A stretch of 33,689 nucleotides of DNA from Hyphomicrobiales bacterium (GCA_900467745.1 UBQW01000001.1:174008-207696), one strand, 5' to 3'. Shown: positions 25,717-32,905, counted from the stretch's first letter. Numbers and translations are program-made. The notes: generated from the letters alone by a model not told the origin.

Positions 25717-26946
25717 TCAATAGGCGGGGTCGCGCCAGATCGGGCATGTCATGCAGTGCCCGCCGCCACGACCGCGGCCGAGTTCGGAACCGCGAACGGT
25801 GATGACCTCGATGCCCGCCTTGCGAAGAAGCGTGTTGGTGTAGGTGTTGCGGTCGTAGCCGACCACGACGCCGGGCTCCAAGGCGACGACGTTGTTGCCG
25901 TCGTCCCATTGCTCGCGCTCGGCCTGGTAAGCGTTCCCGCCTGTTTCCACGACCCTAAGCTTGCCGACGCCGAGCGCCTTGGCGACGATATCGAGCATCG
26001 GCTCCGTCTCCGGATGAATATCGAAATTGCCGTCGTCATCGGTCTGCACCATGCTGTAGCAGCGGATCTGATCCACGACCTCGGCAAACAGCGTCACCAC
26101 ATCGCGGTCGCAGAAGCTGAAGACCGTGTCGAGGTGCATGGCCGCCCGGCTCTTCGGCATCAGGCAGCCGATGACCCTGGTAACCGCCTTGTTCTTGAAC
26201 AAGGCGCGCGCGACCTGGCCGACCGCCTGATAGGTGGTGCGCTCGCCCATGCCGATCAGCACCGTTCCATTGCCGATCGGCATGACGTCGCCGCCCTCGA
26301 TCGAGGCGTTGGCGAAGTCCTCGTCGCTGTCGCCCCACCAGATCTTGAAGTCGCCGTCGCGGAATGTCGGGTGAAACTTGTAGACCGCCCGCTGGATCAG
26401 CGTCTCGGGCTGCCGCGCCGGCCAGAACATCGGATTGCAGGTCACGCCATTATAGATCCAGCAGGAGGGATCGCGCTGGAAGAGCGTGTTCGGGATGGGC
26501 GGAATGACGAATTCGGTCTCCGACAGCGCGCTCAGCATCAGCGTCTTCGCCTTGACGTCGGGCAGGTCGGAGATGGCGATGCCGCCGATCATGAAGGCCG
26601 CGAGTTGTGTCGCCGGCATCTCGTCGAGCCAGGGCCGCACCGCCTCGGCGATCTGCGAGCCGAGCACATTGGGTGTGATACGGCGATCGAGCACGAAGTC
26701 GCGCGCCGGCTTGTCGATAAGCGTCTGCGCCAACATGTCGTGCAGTTCGAGAACCTCGACGCCGCGCTCCTGCATCTTCAGCACGAAGTCGTAGTGATCC
26801 TTCTGCGCCTCGTGAACCCAAAGCACGTCGTCGAAGAGTAGATCATGGCAATTGCCCGGCGTCAGCCGCTGATGGGCGAGCGACGGTCGGCAGACCATCA
26901 CTGTTCTGAGCTTCCCGACTTCCGAATGAACCCCAAAACCGCGCAT
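25717..26946 (-). CDS. arcA: arginine deiminase
   Basis: A 409-residue guanidino-modifying enzyme. The family motifs are [18 protein letters not shown] at the N-terminus, [40 protein letters not shown], and the catalytic Cys398 in [14 protein letters not shown] near the C-terminus. The length and the Cys position agree with bacterial arginine deiminases (about 410-418 residues). It hydrolyses arginine to citrulline and ammonia, which yields alkali and feeds ATP synthesis through arcB and arcC. The ATG at 26946 is preceded by GGAGGAG. An FNR/FixK-type box centred 94 bp upstream with a -10-like hexamer suggests oxygen control, as Anr does in Pseudomonas. Confidence 0.96.
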   Translation of the reverse strand: MRGFGVHSEVGKLRTVMVCRPSLAHQRLTPGNCHDLLFDDVLWVHEAQKDHYDFVLKMQERGVEVLELHDMLAQTLIDKPARDFVLDRRITPNVLGSQIAEAVRPWLDEMPATQLAAFMIGGIAISDLPDVKAKTLMLSALSETEFVIPPIPNTLFQRDPSCWIYNGVTCNPMFWPARQPETLIQRAVYKFHPTFRDGDFKIWWGDSDEDFANASIEGGDVMPIGNGTVLIGMGERTTYQAVGQVARALFKNKAVTRVIGCLMPKSRAAMHLDTVFSFCDRDVVTLFAEVVDQIRCYSMVQTDDDGNFDIHPETEPMLDIVAKALGVGKLRVVETGGNAYQAEREQWDDGNNVVALEPGVVVGYDRNTYTNTLLRKAGIEVITVRGSELGRGRGGGHCMTCPIWRDPAY

Positions 26947-27004
26947 CGCGCTCTCCTCCAAGCTGCCTGGGATAGCGATCGCCCTGCTACCCACGGATGG
27001 GATG

Positions 27005-27010
27005 AGCCTA
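27005..27010 (-). promoter_or_regulatory. -10-like hexamer for arcABC
   Basis: Minus-strand TAGGCT, centred 33 bp downstream of the FNR/FixK-type box centre. The transcription start would fall near 26998, giving a leader of about 50 nt. Confidence 0.45.
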
Positions 27011-27033
27011 ACGGGACGGGTTCGGCCGTGTCA

Positions 27034-27047
27034 TTGATCGCAAGCAA
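27034..27047 (-). promoter_or_regulatory. FNR/FixK-type box upstream of arcA
   Basis: Plus-strand TTGAT-CGCA-AGCAA, one mismatch from TTGAT-N4-ATCAA; the outer bases CATTG...CAATG keep the symmetry. It is centred about 94 bp upstream of the arcA start, much like the box in front of the decarboxylase operon. Confidence 0.72.
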
Positions 27048-27074
27048 TGCGCGGAGCGGTATTGCCGGTCAGCA

Positions 27075-27090
27075 GGCCATCGCGATGGCC
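27075..27090 (-). terminator. perfect 16-bp palindrome after small secreted gene
   Basis: GGCCATCGCGATGGCC immediately follows the stop of the 27095 gene on the minus strand. It has almost no loop and no T-tract, so terminator function is uncertain. It separates that gene from the arcA promoter. Confidence 0.35.
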
Positions 27091-27094
27091 GCGG

Positions 27095-27445
27095 TCATTC
27101 CACGTAGAAGACGAGATTGCCGTTGCGCGCCCGCGTGACCCACTCGATATCATCAGGCGTCAGCTTCTTCGCCTTCAGCTGTTCGACCAGCCATTTGTTG
27201 GACCGCGCAGCCGCCCGAACGGCTTTCACCTCATCCGGCTTGCCCGGCTGATGCAGCGCGCCGGTTTCGATCGCCGTGCGATAGCTGACGACCGAGAACC
27301 GCTTGCCGTGATAGGTCTTCACCGCATCGGGCAGGTTTTCGGCCCAGTTCATGCGCCGATATTCCTTGCGATCCTGTTGCGCACCGACAGGTGCCGCCAT
27401 CACGGCGGCGATCGCAATGCCTGTCGCAAGAACCAGCTTTCTCAT
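27095..27445 (-). CDS. small secreted protein with FNR-type promoter
   Basis: A 116-residue precursor with a signal peptide (MRKLVLATGIAIAAVMAA, cleavage near VGAQQ). The mature part of about 93 residues is basic and unrecognised. It has EYRRMNWAENLPDAVKTYH, then SVVSYRTAIETGALHQPG and a Lys-rich helix (WLVEQLKAKKLTPDDIEW) ending in GNLVFYVE. No cysteines and no membrane segment are present. GGAG lies 8 nt before the ATG. A near-consensus FNR box at 27524 and TATTAT at 27496-27501 form a promoter like those of arcA and adiA, so it is probably co-regulated with arginine catabolism. The function is unknown and the periplasmic location inferred. Confidence 0.78.
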   Translation of the reverse strand: MRKLVLATGIAIAAVMAAPVGAQQDRKEYRRMNWAENLPDAVKTYHGKRFSVVSYRTAIETGALHQPGKPDEVKAVRAAARSNKWLVEQLKAKKLTPDDIEWVTRARNGNLVFYVE

Positions 27446-27495
27446 CGTAGGGGCTCCATCGAGAATTGGGGGCGCGAATTGGGGAAAGTCCCGCG

Positions 27496-27501
27496 ATAAT
27501 A
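27496..27501 (-). promoter_or_regulatory. -10 hexamer of small secreted gene
   Basis: Minus-strand TATTAT, centred 32 bp from the FNR-type box centre. The transcription start would be near 27489, 44 nt before the ATG. Confidence 0.5.
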
Positions 27502-27523
27502 GGCCGCTCGAGGAAAGGAGGCA

Positions 27524-27537
27524 TTGAGCCGGATCAA
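27524..27537 (-). promoter_or_regulatory. FNR/FixK-type box upstream of small secreted gene
   Basis: Plus-strand TTGAG-CCGG-ATCAA, one mismatch from consensus. It is centred 85 bp upstream of the minus-strand gene at 27445 and 184 bp upstream of the plus-strand FixJ-like gene. The spacing to a -10 supports the minus-strand assignment. Confidence 0.68.
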
Positions 27538-27599
27538 CGCATGCGGGCGCTTGAAACGTCCAACATCAATGTTTTCAACGTGTCGGCTACCACAGATGT

Positions 27600-27613
27600 T
27601 ACGCGATGCTACG
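27600..27613 (+). promoter_or_regulatory. TACG-N6-TACG direct repeat before FixJ-like gene
   Basis: TACG-CGATGC-TACG, 101 bp upstream of the FixJ-like start. TAATAT at 27636-27641 lies exactly 32 bp away centre to centre, the same geometry as the copy at 8272. The bases where a -35 would stand do not fit consensus. Confidence 0.65.
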
Positions 27614-27713
27614 CCTGAAGAGCGCGGTGTAGTGGTAATATACAGTTAGGTAGAGGGTGGATTGGGCAACCGCGCTCTAACGCTTTCGTTGCATTTGAGG
27701 GAGAGTTTACTCG

Positions 27714-28382
27714 ATGGCGAATGACCTGACCGTGCACCTCGTCGACGACCAGGAGATACCGCGGCGATCCCTGACGTTCCTGCTGATATCCTCGGGCTTC
27801 GCGGTTCGCGCCTATGAGAGCGCGTCGGCGTTTCTGGATCAGCTGCCGGTCTCCGGCAGGGCATGCCTCGTCAAGGTCACGCGCATGTCCTGCACGGACG
27901 GGCTGCAGCTTTTGGAGCGGTTGAACGCGCTCAACGCCAACATCCCCACGATCCTCGTCGGCGGCGACGGAGACGTGGAGACGGCGGTGCAGGCCATGAA
28001 GGCGGGCGCGGCCGATTTCATCAAGAAGCCGTTCGAAGATCAGGCGCTGATCGCCGCGATAAACCAGGCCACATCGCGCCGGGCGCCTCCCGCGCCGACG
28101 CCGGTTGATATCGAGACCGTCGCCAACAGGATGCGGCAGCTGACAGACCGGGAACACCAGGTTCTGGCTGCCGTTCTTGATGGTCTGCAGAACAAGATGA
28201 TCGCCTTCAACCTCGGCATCAGCGCGCGTACGGTTGAAGTGCATCGCGCCAACGTCATGGCGAAAATGGAGGCGCGCAACTTGGCGGAACTGCTGCGCAT
28301 GGTCTTGACGTCAGGCGGCATGCCGCAACCCGCCGCGCCTCGCGGCCCGGCTCTACCAGCGGTACCGGCAAGGCTACTTTAA
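27714..28382 (+). CDS. FixJ-like regulator with degenerate receiver domain
   Basis: A 222-residue protein with a receiver domain (residues 5-120) and a LuxR/FixJ helix-turn-helix (about 140-205: LTDREHQVLAAVLDG, ISARTVEVHRANVMAKM). It resembles rhizobial FixJ along its length. The receiver keeps the acidic pair Asp11-Asp12 and Lys105 of IKKPFED. However, the phospho-acceptor region CLVKVTRMSCTDG carries Val55 where FixJ has Asp54, and the conserved Thr82 is Gly83. Canonical phosphorylation therefore looks impossible. A C-terminal Pro/Ala tail is extra. No histidine kinase gene is nearby. It precedes a ToxR-like regulator gene by 98 bp on the same strand and has a TACG repeat in its promoter. 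Confidence 0.88.
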   Translation: MANDLTVHLVDDQEIPRRSLTFLLISSGFAVRAYESASAFLDQLPVSGRACLVKVTRMSCTDGLQLLERLNALNANIPTILVGGDGDVETAVQAMKAGAADFIKKPFEDQALIAAINQATSRRAPPAPTPVDIETVANRMRQLTDREHQVLAAVLDGLQNKMIAFNLGISARTVEVHRANVMAKMEARNLAELLRMVLTSGGMPQPAAPRGPALPAVPARLL

Positions 28383-28480
28383 GCTGCGTTCGACAAAGCC
28401 ATTGAAACCACACATGGATATGGGATATGCTCCATTAGTAGGGACTAAAGATGATTGCGTGATCGTGTCGGAGGGGCATC

Positions 28481-30277
28481 ATGAGTAGCGCAAAACTCGA
28501 GTTTTCGGGCGAACCAGGACCTAAACCGGACGATATCCTCCAGCAACTCGAGCGTGTTCTCGCCAGCGACGAGTTTCACTCGCCCGAGCGTGGCCGGAAG
28601 TTCCTGCGCTTCGTGGTCACCGAGACCCTCGAGGGACGCGCCCAGTTCCTCAAGGCCTTCACAATCGCCAACGAAATCTTCGGCAGGCAGAGTTCGTTCG
28701 ACGCCCAGAACGACCCCGTCGTCAGGATAGAAGCCGGCCGCATTCGCCGTGGCCTCGAGCGCTATTATCTCGTCGCCGGGCAGTCCGATCCGATCGTGAT
28801 CACCATACCCAAGGGCGGCTACGTCCCGCATTTCGATTATGCCGAGCCATCGCACCCATCCGCCGCTCCGGCGCCTCGTTCCGAGCCCGCGACGACACGC
28901 GCACCAGCCGGTCGCAAGACGCGAGATACCAGATCGTTCGCCGCGCTGGCGGTCGGAGCAACACTCCTGATCGCCGCGACAGCCGGTTACTTCCTTTGGC
29001 CGGCGGGCTTGCTAAACGGCCGGATCGGAACGCATCAATCCCCGGTCGCCGAAACCTCCAGCCCGATCATCGTCGTCGAAAACTTCCAATCGGACGGGGA
29101 GGAAGGCGCCACTGCCGATATCGCTCAGGGGTTGAGGGACGAGATCATCGGCCAGCTCGCAACCTTCGACGACATCATCGTCGTCGCCGATCCATCGAGG
29201 GCCAAGGACGGAAACCTGCACGGCTTTGCCTTGCAGGGCAGCGTTCAGCGCGACGGCAACAGGCTGCGCTCGATCTCGAGGCTGATCCGCCGCTCGGATG
29301 CGGCTGTCATCTGGGCGAACAATTACGACGCCGATCTTGGCGCCAAGAGCATCCTGCAGATTCAGGCCGATATCGGACAGGATATCGCGGTGTCCGTCGC
29401 CCAGCCCTACGGCGCGATCTTCGTCACCGATACCGACAAGATCGCCGAACCGTCCTTGAGCGAAATGGGCGGCGCCTACGACTGCACGCTCGCCTATTAC
29501 AGCTATCGCCGGGGAATGGATGCAAAAAGCCATGCCGCCGCCCGCGATTGCCTCCTGCGCGCGACCGAGCGCTTCCCTGATAACGCCACCTCCTGGGCGC
29601 TGCTGTCGCTCGTCTATCTCGATGAAATCCGGTTCCGCTATAAGCTCGGCGCGAAGCCATCACCTGAGACCATGACGCTGGCGACGAAAGCAGCCGAGCG
29701 CGCAACGACACTCGCTCCAAACAATACCCGCGCGCTGCAGGCAGCGATGCTGGTCAGCTTCTTCACCAACGATATCGACAAGGCGCTGAAACTCGGCGCC
29801 GCCGCCTATGCCGCCAATGCCAACGACACCGAGGTCGCCGGCGAATACGGGCTGCGGCTCGCCATGTCCGGAAAATGGCAATCCGGCTGCGAGCTCGTCT
29901 CCCGCGCCGTCAACAAGGACGCCGGCCCCAAGGGATATTACGAAGTCGGCATGGCGCTCTGCGCATATATGCGCGGCGACCTGCAGGCCGCCGAGCTTTG
30001 GTCGCGCATGTCTGACCTGGAATACAACCCGATGCACCGCCTGGTTCTGCTCTCCATCCTTGGAGCGGAAGGCAAGACCGAAGAAGCCGCGCAACTGAGA
30101 GACTGGCTGAACGCCCACGCGCCCGAGATGATGAAGAACGTCCGCGAGGAAATATCCCGGCGTCTGCAGCGCCCGGAAGATCTGGAGCGCATGCTGACCG
30201 GGCTGCGCGCGGTGGGCGTCGCCAACGAGATGGCCGGCCTCAGCGCCGAACGCCCGAACGCAAGCAGCCCAAAGTGA
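28481..30277 (+). CDS. ToxR/CadC-like membrane regulator with TolB-like and TPR domains
   Basis: A 598-residue protein. The N-terminal winged-helix-like domain (about 15-118) has GRKFLRFVVTETLEGRAQ, TIANEIFGRQ, the DNA-contact-like DPVVRIEAGRIRRGLERYY and the wing DPIVITIPKGGYVPHF. A Pro/Ala linker and one membrane span (about 153-176) follow. The periplasmic part has a TolB/FlgO-like domain (about 195-310: IVVENFQSDGEEG, IAQGLRDEIIGQLATFDDI, LQGSVQRDGNRLRSISRLI). It is followed by TPR-like helical repeats to residue 570. The layout resembles CadC. It converges on a shorter paralog at 30311. GGAGGGG precedes the ATG. The signal and targets are unknown. Confidence 0.83.
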   Translation: MSSAKLEFSGEPGPKPDDILQQLERVLASDEFHSPERGRKFLRFVVTETLEGRAQFLKAFTIANEIFGRQSSFDAQNDPVVRIEAGRIRRGLERYYLVAGQSDPIVITIPKGGYVPHFDYAEPSHPSAAPAPRSEPATTRAPAGRKTRDTRSFAALAVGATLLIAATAGYFLWPAGLLNGRIGTHQSPVAETSSPIIVVENFQSDGEEGATADIAQGLRDEIIGQLATFDDIIVVADPSRAKDGNLHGFALQGSVQRDGNRLRSISRLIRRSDAAVIWANNYDADLGAKSILQIQADIGQDIAVSVAQPYGAIFVTDTDKIAEPSLSEMGGAYDCTLAYYSYRRGMDAKSHAAARDCLLRATERFPDNATSWALLSLVYLDEIRFRYKLGAKPSPETMTLATKAAERATTLAPNNTRALQAAMLVSFFTNDIDKALKLGAAAYAANANDTEVAGEYGLRLAMSGKWQSGCELVSRAVNKDAGPKGYYEVGMALCAYMRGDLQAAELWSRMSDLEYNPMHRLVLLSILGAEGKTEEAAQLRDWLNAHAPEMMKNVREEISRRLQRPEDLERMLTGLRAVGVANEMAGLSAERPNASSPK

Positions 30278-30310
30278 ACCGACAAAGCGTGACCGGCCAA
30301 CCGGACATCG

Positions 30311-31285
30311 CTAGCGCCGCTGCGACGCATCCTTGATTTCACTGACTGCCGCGATGTCCTTGACGACCCGCGTGCCGATCGCGTCCTGCAGATCAAAGAC
30401 GTTCTGCCCGGTCGTGTCGTGATCGAACCGCTTCGCCCATATCACCCGTCCGTCGGCGCTGCGGATCAACCGCAGCTGCACATGCAGCGCATCGTCCTCG
30501 AAGGTGACATTACCCTGCAAGGCAAACACCGCGTTCCCCGCCGCGTCCGCAGGGGAAGAATTGGCGGGCGTCATGACCACGACACCATCGAGCCTCGTCA
30601 ACTGCGAGATGATCTGGTCGTTGAGCCCCCTGGCGATCTCCGCCCCGCCTGAGGGAGCGCCGAGGACAGCAAGCGGCTCGACGATAACACGCGCACCGCC
30701 TGCCTGATCCCGCGCCGCCGCCGGTCGGTCGGGCGCCGGCGCAAGATACTCCTCAAGCGGACGGATGAGCGCCAGCATGGCAAGCGCCGCGAAGACGACG
30801 GGAACGCCGACCGGCACCAGAAGATCGCGATAACCAAGCTTGCGCGCGCTCCGCCGCGGCTGCGCCGGGCCGCTCGCCTCGCCCGAACCCGTGGCCGGCC
30901 CGTTCACCGCCGCTTGGTCTACGGCTCGCCGCTCGAAACGCGGCGCGTAATGCCCCTTGGGAATGGTGATATGCACGGGGTCGCCACCGCCGCAGACGAG
31001 GTAATAGCGCTCCAGCGCCCGCCGGATGCGGCCGGCCTCGATCCTGACAACAGGATCGCTTTGCGCATCGAAATCCGCGCCGCGACCGAACACCGCCTGC
31101 GCGATATTATAGGCGGTCAGCTGCTGGGCCCGACCATCGACCGCCTCTTCGACAACGTATCGCAGGAAACGACGGCCACGATCCGGCGCCTGGAACTCGC
31201 GACTTCTCAAGATCCGCTCGAGCTGGTCGATGATCTCGGCACGGTTCTGTTCGGCGTCGCGGTTCTCGCCGTCGCTCGATGCCAT
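30311..31285 (-). CDS. ToxR/CadC-like membrane regulator, short paralog without TPR
   Basis: A 324-residue protein sharing the architecture of the 28481 product but lacking the TPR part. The winged-helix-like domain (about 15-118) has GRRFLRYVVEEAVDGRAQ, NIAQAVFGRG, DPVVRIEAGRIRRALERYY and DPVHITIPKGHYAPRF. One membrane span lies near residues 155-175 (VPVGVPVVFAALAMLALI). The TolB-like periplasmic domain runs to the end (GGAEIARGLNDQIISQL, FALQGNVTFEDDALHVQLRL). The ATG at 31285 follows AGGAGGG with 4-nt spacing. A TACG repeat in forward orientation lies 90 bp upstream, compatible with autoregulation. It is divergent from the FixK-like gene. Confidence 0.82.
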   Translation of the reverse strand: MASSDGENRDAEQNRAEIIDQLERILRSREFQAPDRGRRFLRYVVEEAVDGRAQQLTAYNIAQAVFGRGADFDAQSDPVVRIEAGRIRRALERYYLVCGGGDPVHITIPKGHYAPRFERRAVDQAAVNGPATGSGEASGPAQPRRSARKLGYRDLLVPVGVPVVFAALAMLALIRPLEEYLAPAPDRPAAARDQAGGARVIVEPLAVLGAPSGGAEIARGLNDQIISQLTRLDGVVVMTPANSSPADAAGNAVFALQGNVTFEDDALHVQLRLIRSADGRVIWAKRFDHDTTGQNVFDLQDAIGTRVVKDIAAVSEIKDASQRR

Positions 31286-31374
31286 CGATCCCTCCTGCGG
31301 AAAGACCCGGTCGTTCTGTGGGGCTGGGATTCTCACCTTGGGCCGTTATACACCCCGTGCGCGAAGTGAGCTTC

Positions 31375-31388
31375 CGTAGCACTACGTA
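31375..31388 (-). promoter_or_regulatory. TACG-N6-TACG direct repeat between divergent regulator genes
   Basis: Minus-strand TACG-TAGTGC-TACG, matching the 8271-8286 copy in 14 of 16 extended positions. Minus-strand TATAAC at 31345-31350 lies 34 bp away centre to centre. This points to the ToxR-like gene at 31285; the FixK-like gene at 31454 is on the other side. Confidence 0.62.
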
Positions 31389-31453
31389 AGGGGAATTTCG
31401 AATGTGCCGCGCTGCCCGATTTGCCTATTCTGTGGGGAATGGAGGGAGATACG

Positions 31454-32101
31454 ATGTTGCATGTTCACGATCTGCGACAGGAGCCTATCCAAGTCCCCAC
31501 GCGTCCGCGCGCCTTCGAGCCTGCCGCCCATGCCGACCAGACGATCAGGCTGAAACAGGACCAGATCGTCTATAGCGAGGGCCAGAAGGTGCTCGCTTTC
31601 TACCAGGTGGAAGCCGGCGCGATCAGGATCTACCGGCTGATGCCGGATGGACACCGGCACATCTTGTCCTTCTGCGCCAAGGGCGATTGGTTCGGCCTCG
31701 AACAGGGCGACTGCCGCGCAGACTTCGCCGAGGCCGTCTGCGAGGCAAGGATCCGCCCTTTCGCGACGACGGCAAACAGCACCCCCACGGGCAGCCTGCT
31801 CAACATCGCGCTCGCCAATCTGGCAAAGGCCCAGTCGCGGCAGCTGGCAATGATCGAACAAAGCGCCTTGAAGCGCGTCGCCGTCTTCATAGAGGAGATG
31901 GCGGAGCGCCACCCCGGCGAGAACGAATTCGACCTGATGATGTGCCGCAGCGACGTCGCCGACTATCTCGGGCTGACCATCGAAACCGTGGCCCGCTCCT
32001 TCACCAAGCTGCGCGAGAGACACATCATCCGCCTCAAGGGCAAGCTGCAGCGACGCGTGCAACTGATGGACAGGGACGCGCTCGCCGCCCTCGCGCTCTA
32101 G
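31454..32101 (+). CDS. FixK/FNR-type (Crp family) transcription regulator
   Basis: A 215-residue Crp-Fnr protein. The cyclic-nucleotide-binding-type beta roll (about 30-115) has QIVYSEGQKVLAFYQVEAGA, HRHILSFCAKGDWFGLE, then the long dimer helix, then the helix-turn-helix (about 162-195: SDVADYLGLTIETVARSFTK). No N-terminal Cys cluster for an Fe-S centre is present, as in FixK rather than FNR. Cys164 sits just before the helix-turn-helix. The recognition helix reads Glu177-x-x-Ala180-Arg181, where FNR has E-x-x-S-R. The start at 31454 follows GGAGGGA by 6 nt; earlier TTG and ATG codons are less likely. It is the obvious candidate to bind the FNR-type boxes at 21154, 27034 and 27524. Confidence 0.9.
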   Translation: MLHVHDLRQEPIQVPTRPRAFEPAAHADQTIRLKQDQIVYSEGQKVLAFYQVEAGAIRIYRLMPDGHRHILSFCAKGDWFGLEQGDCRADFAEAVCEARIRPFATTANSTPTGSLLNIALANLAKAQSRQLAMIEQSALKRVAVFIEEMAERHPGENEFDLMMCRSDVADYLGLTIETVARSFTKLRERHIIRLKGKLQRRVQLMDRDALAALAL

Positions 32102-32163
32102 GCTTGGTGAACGCGCAACGACAAATCGCAAACGATATCGCACCGGAAAAACAGGAGATCTCG

Positions 32164-32529
32164 ATGACAAATGTTGCGCTTCGACGTTCCGCTAGACGCC
32201 TCGTGCCGGCATTGCCGATAGCGGCCGCCACGATCGCCCTGCCCTACCTCGCCGGGACAGCCACGGCTTATGCCGCCGATGATCCCTTGAAGAGCTTCCC
32301 CATCGTCATCCACTGCCAGCAGAAGGATACGACCCACATCTTCTACCTCTCCAGGGTCACCGACGCAGGCCTCGCAACCTACGTCGCCTCCGATCGCATC
32401 GCCGGCACCATCTCGCTCGACGGCCAGGCCAAGGCAGTCGTCGGCGGCGAAGGCGGCGGCAATTGCGTCGGCAAGACGCTCGCGGATCTCCGCGCTGCTC
32501 ATCAGGCCTATGATCTGAAGCCGCAGTGA
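32164..32529 (+). CDS. hypothetical secreted protein
   Basis: A 121-residue precursor. The N-terminus has Arg residues, a hydrophobic core (ALPIAAATIALPYLA) and a cleavage site near AYAADD. The mature part of about 85 residues contains two cysteines (IHCQQKDTT and GGNCVGKTL) that may form one disulfide. It has beta-strand-like segments (THIFYLSRVTDAG, VASDRIAGTISLDGQAKAV). I do not recognise the family. AGGAG precedes the ATG at 32164. It follows the FixK-like gene by 62 bp in the same direction and may be co-transcribed. Its stop codon lies inside the first unit of a 14-bp tandem repeat. Confidence 0.72.
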   Translation: MTNVALRRSARRLVPALPIAAATIALPYLAGTATAYAADDPLKSFPIVIHCQQKDTTHIFYLSRVTDAGLATYVASDRIAGTISLDGQAKAVVGGEGGGNCVGKTLADLRAAHQAYDLKPQ

Positions 32530-32617
32530 GACCAGCTCTGTGACACGAGCCAAGTGACAAGAGCTAAGTGATGTCGGCCAAGTGATGCCATCAAAATGAC
32601 GCCGGCCAAGCGATTCA
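32520..32617 (+). repeat. degenerate 14-bp tandem repeat, about seven units
   Basis: Units start at 32520 (weak), 32534, 32548, 32562, 32576, 32590 and 32604, each built on AGCCAAGTGA plus four variable bases. The core units AGCCAAGTGA, AGCTAAGTGA and GGCCAAGTGA are nearly identical; the outer ones match in 6-9 of 10 positions. The register is exactly 14 bp throughout. It begins at the end of the 32164 gene. Confidence 0.7.
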
Positions 32618-32905
32618 AGCCACAGGCTTCCGCGCCGGTCAAACCGCCGCGTCCCGACCAGCGCCGGCGTCCACCATGCGCTTGAGCTGCTTCTCTAGAT
32701 TCCGCGCTCCGCCCTACCCCGCATACTGCACCAACCTCCGCTCTCCGCCGCCGACAACCGGGCGTCGGCAGAGGCAACCTCGTTGCGGCTTGCCCTGCCG
32801 GGGCAGTCAGCGTTAGTCTTAGCCGACCATCGCAGCGATCCTTGCGCCATGACGGCCCCTGACGAGTATCGCGCCGATGGGCACGTGGCTTGCGAGGAGA
32901 CGCCG
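32618..32905. other. gene-free stretch before DUF2721 gene
   Basis: Together with the 14-bp repeat this makes a 376-bp gap without a supported gene. I see only short GC-rich inverted repeats (for example CTGCC-GG-GGCAG near 32797) and no convincing promoter, RNA gene or mobile element. The upstream promoter of the DUF2721 gene must lie here. Confidence 0.4.

Noticed and set aside
31421..31453. Earlier TTG or ATG start for the FixK-like gene
   Set aside because: The GGAGGGA Shine-Dalgarno lies between these codons and the ATG at 31454, so it serves the latter.
32520..32617. CRISPR-like array
   Set aside because: The 14-bp units are contiguous without unique spacers, are degenerate, and no cas genes are present.
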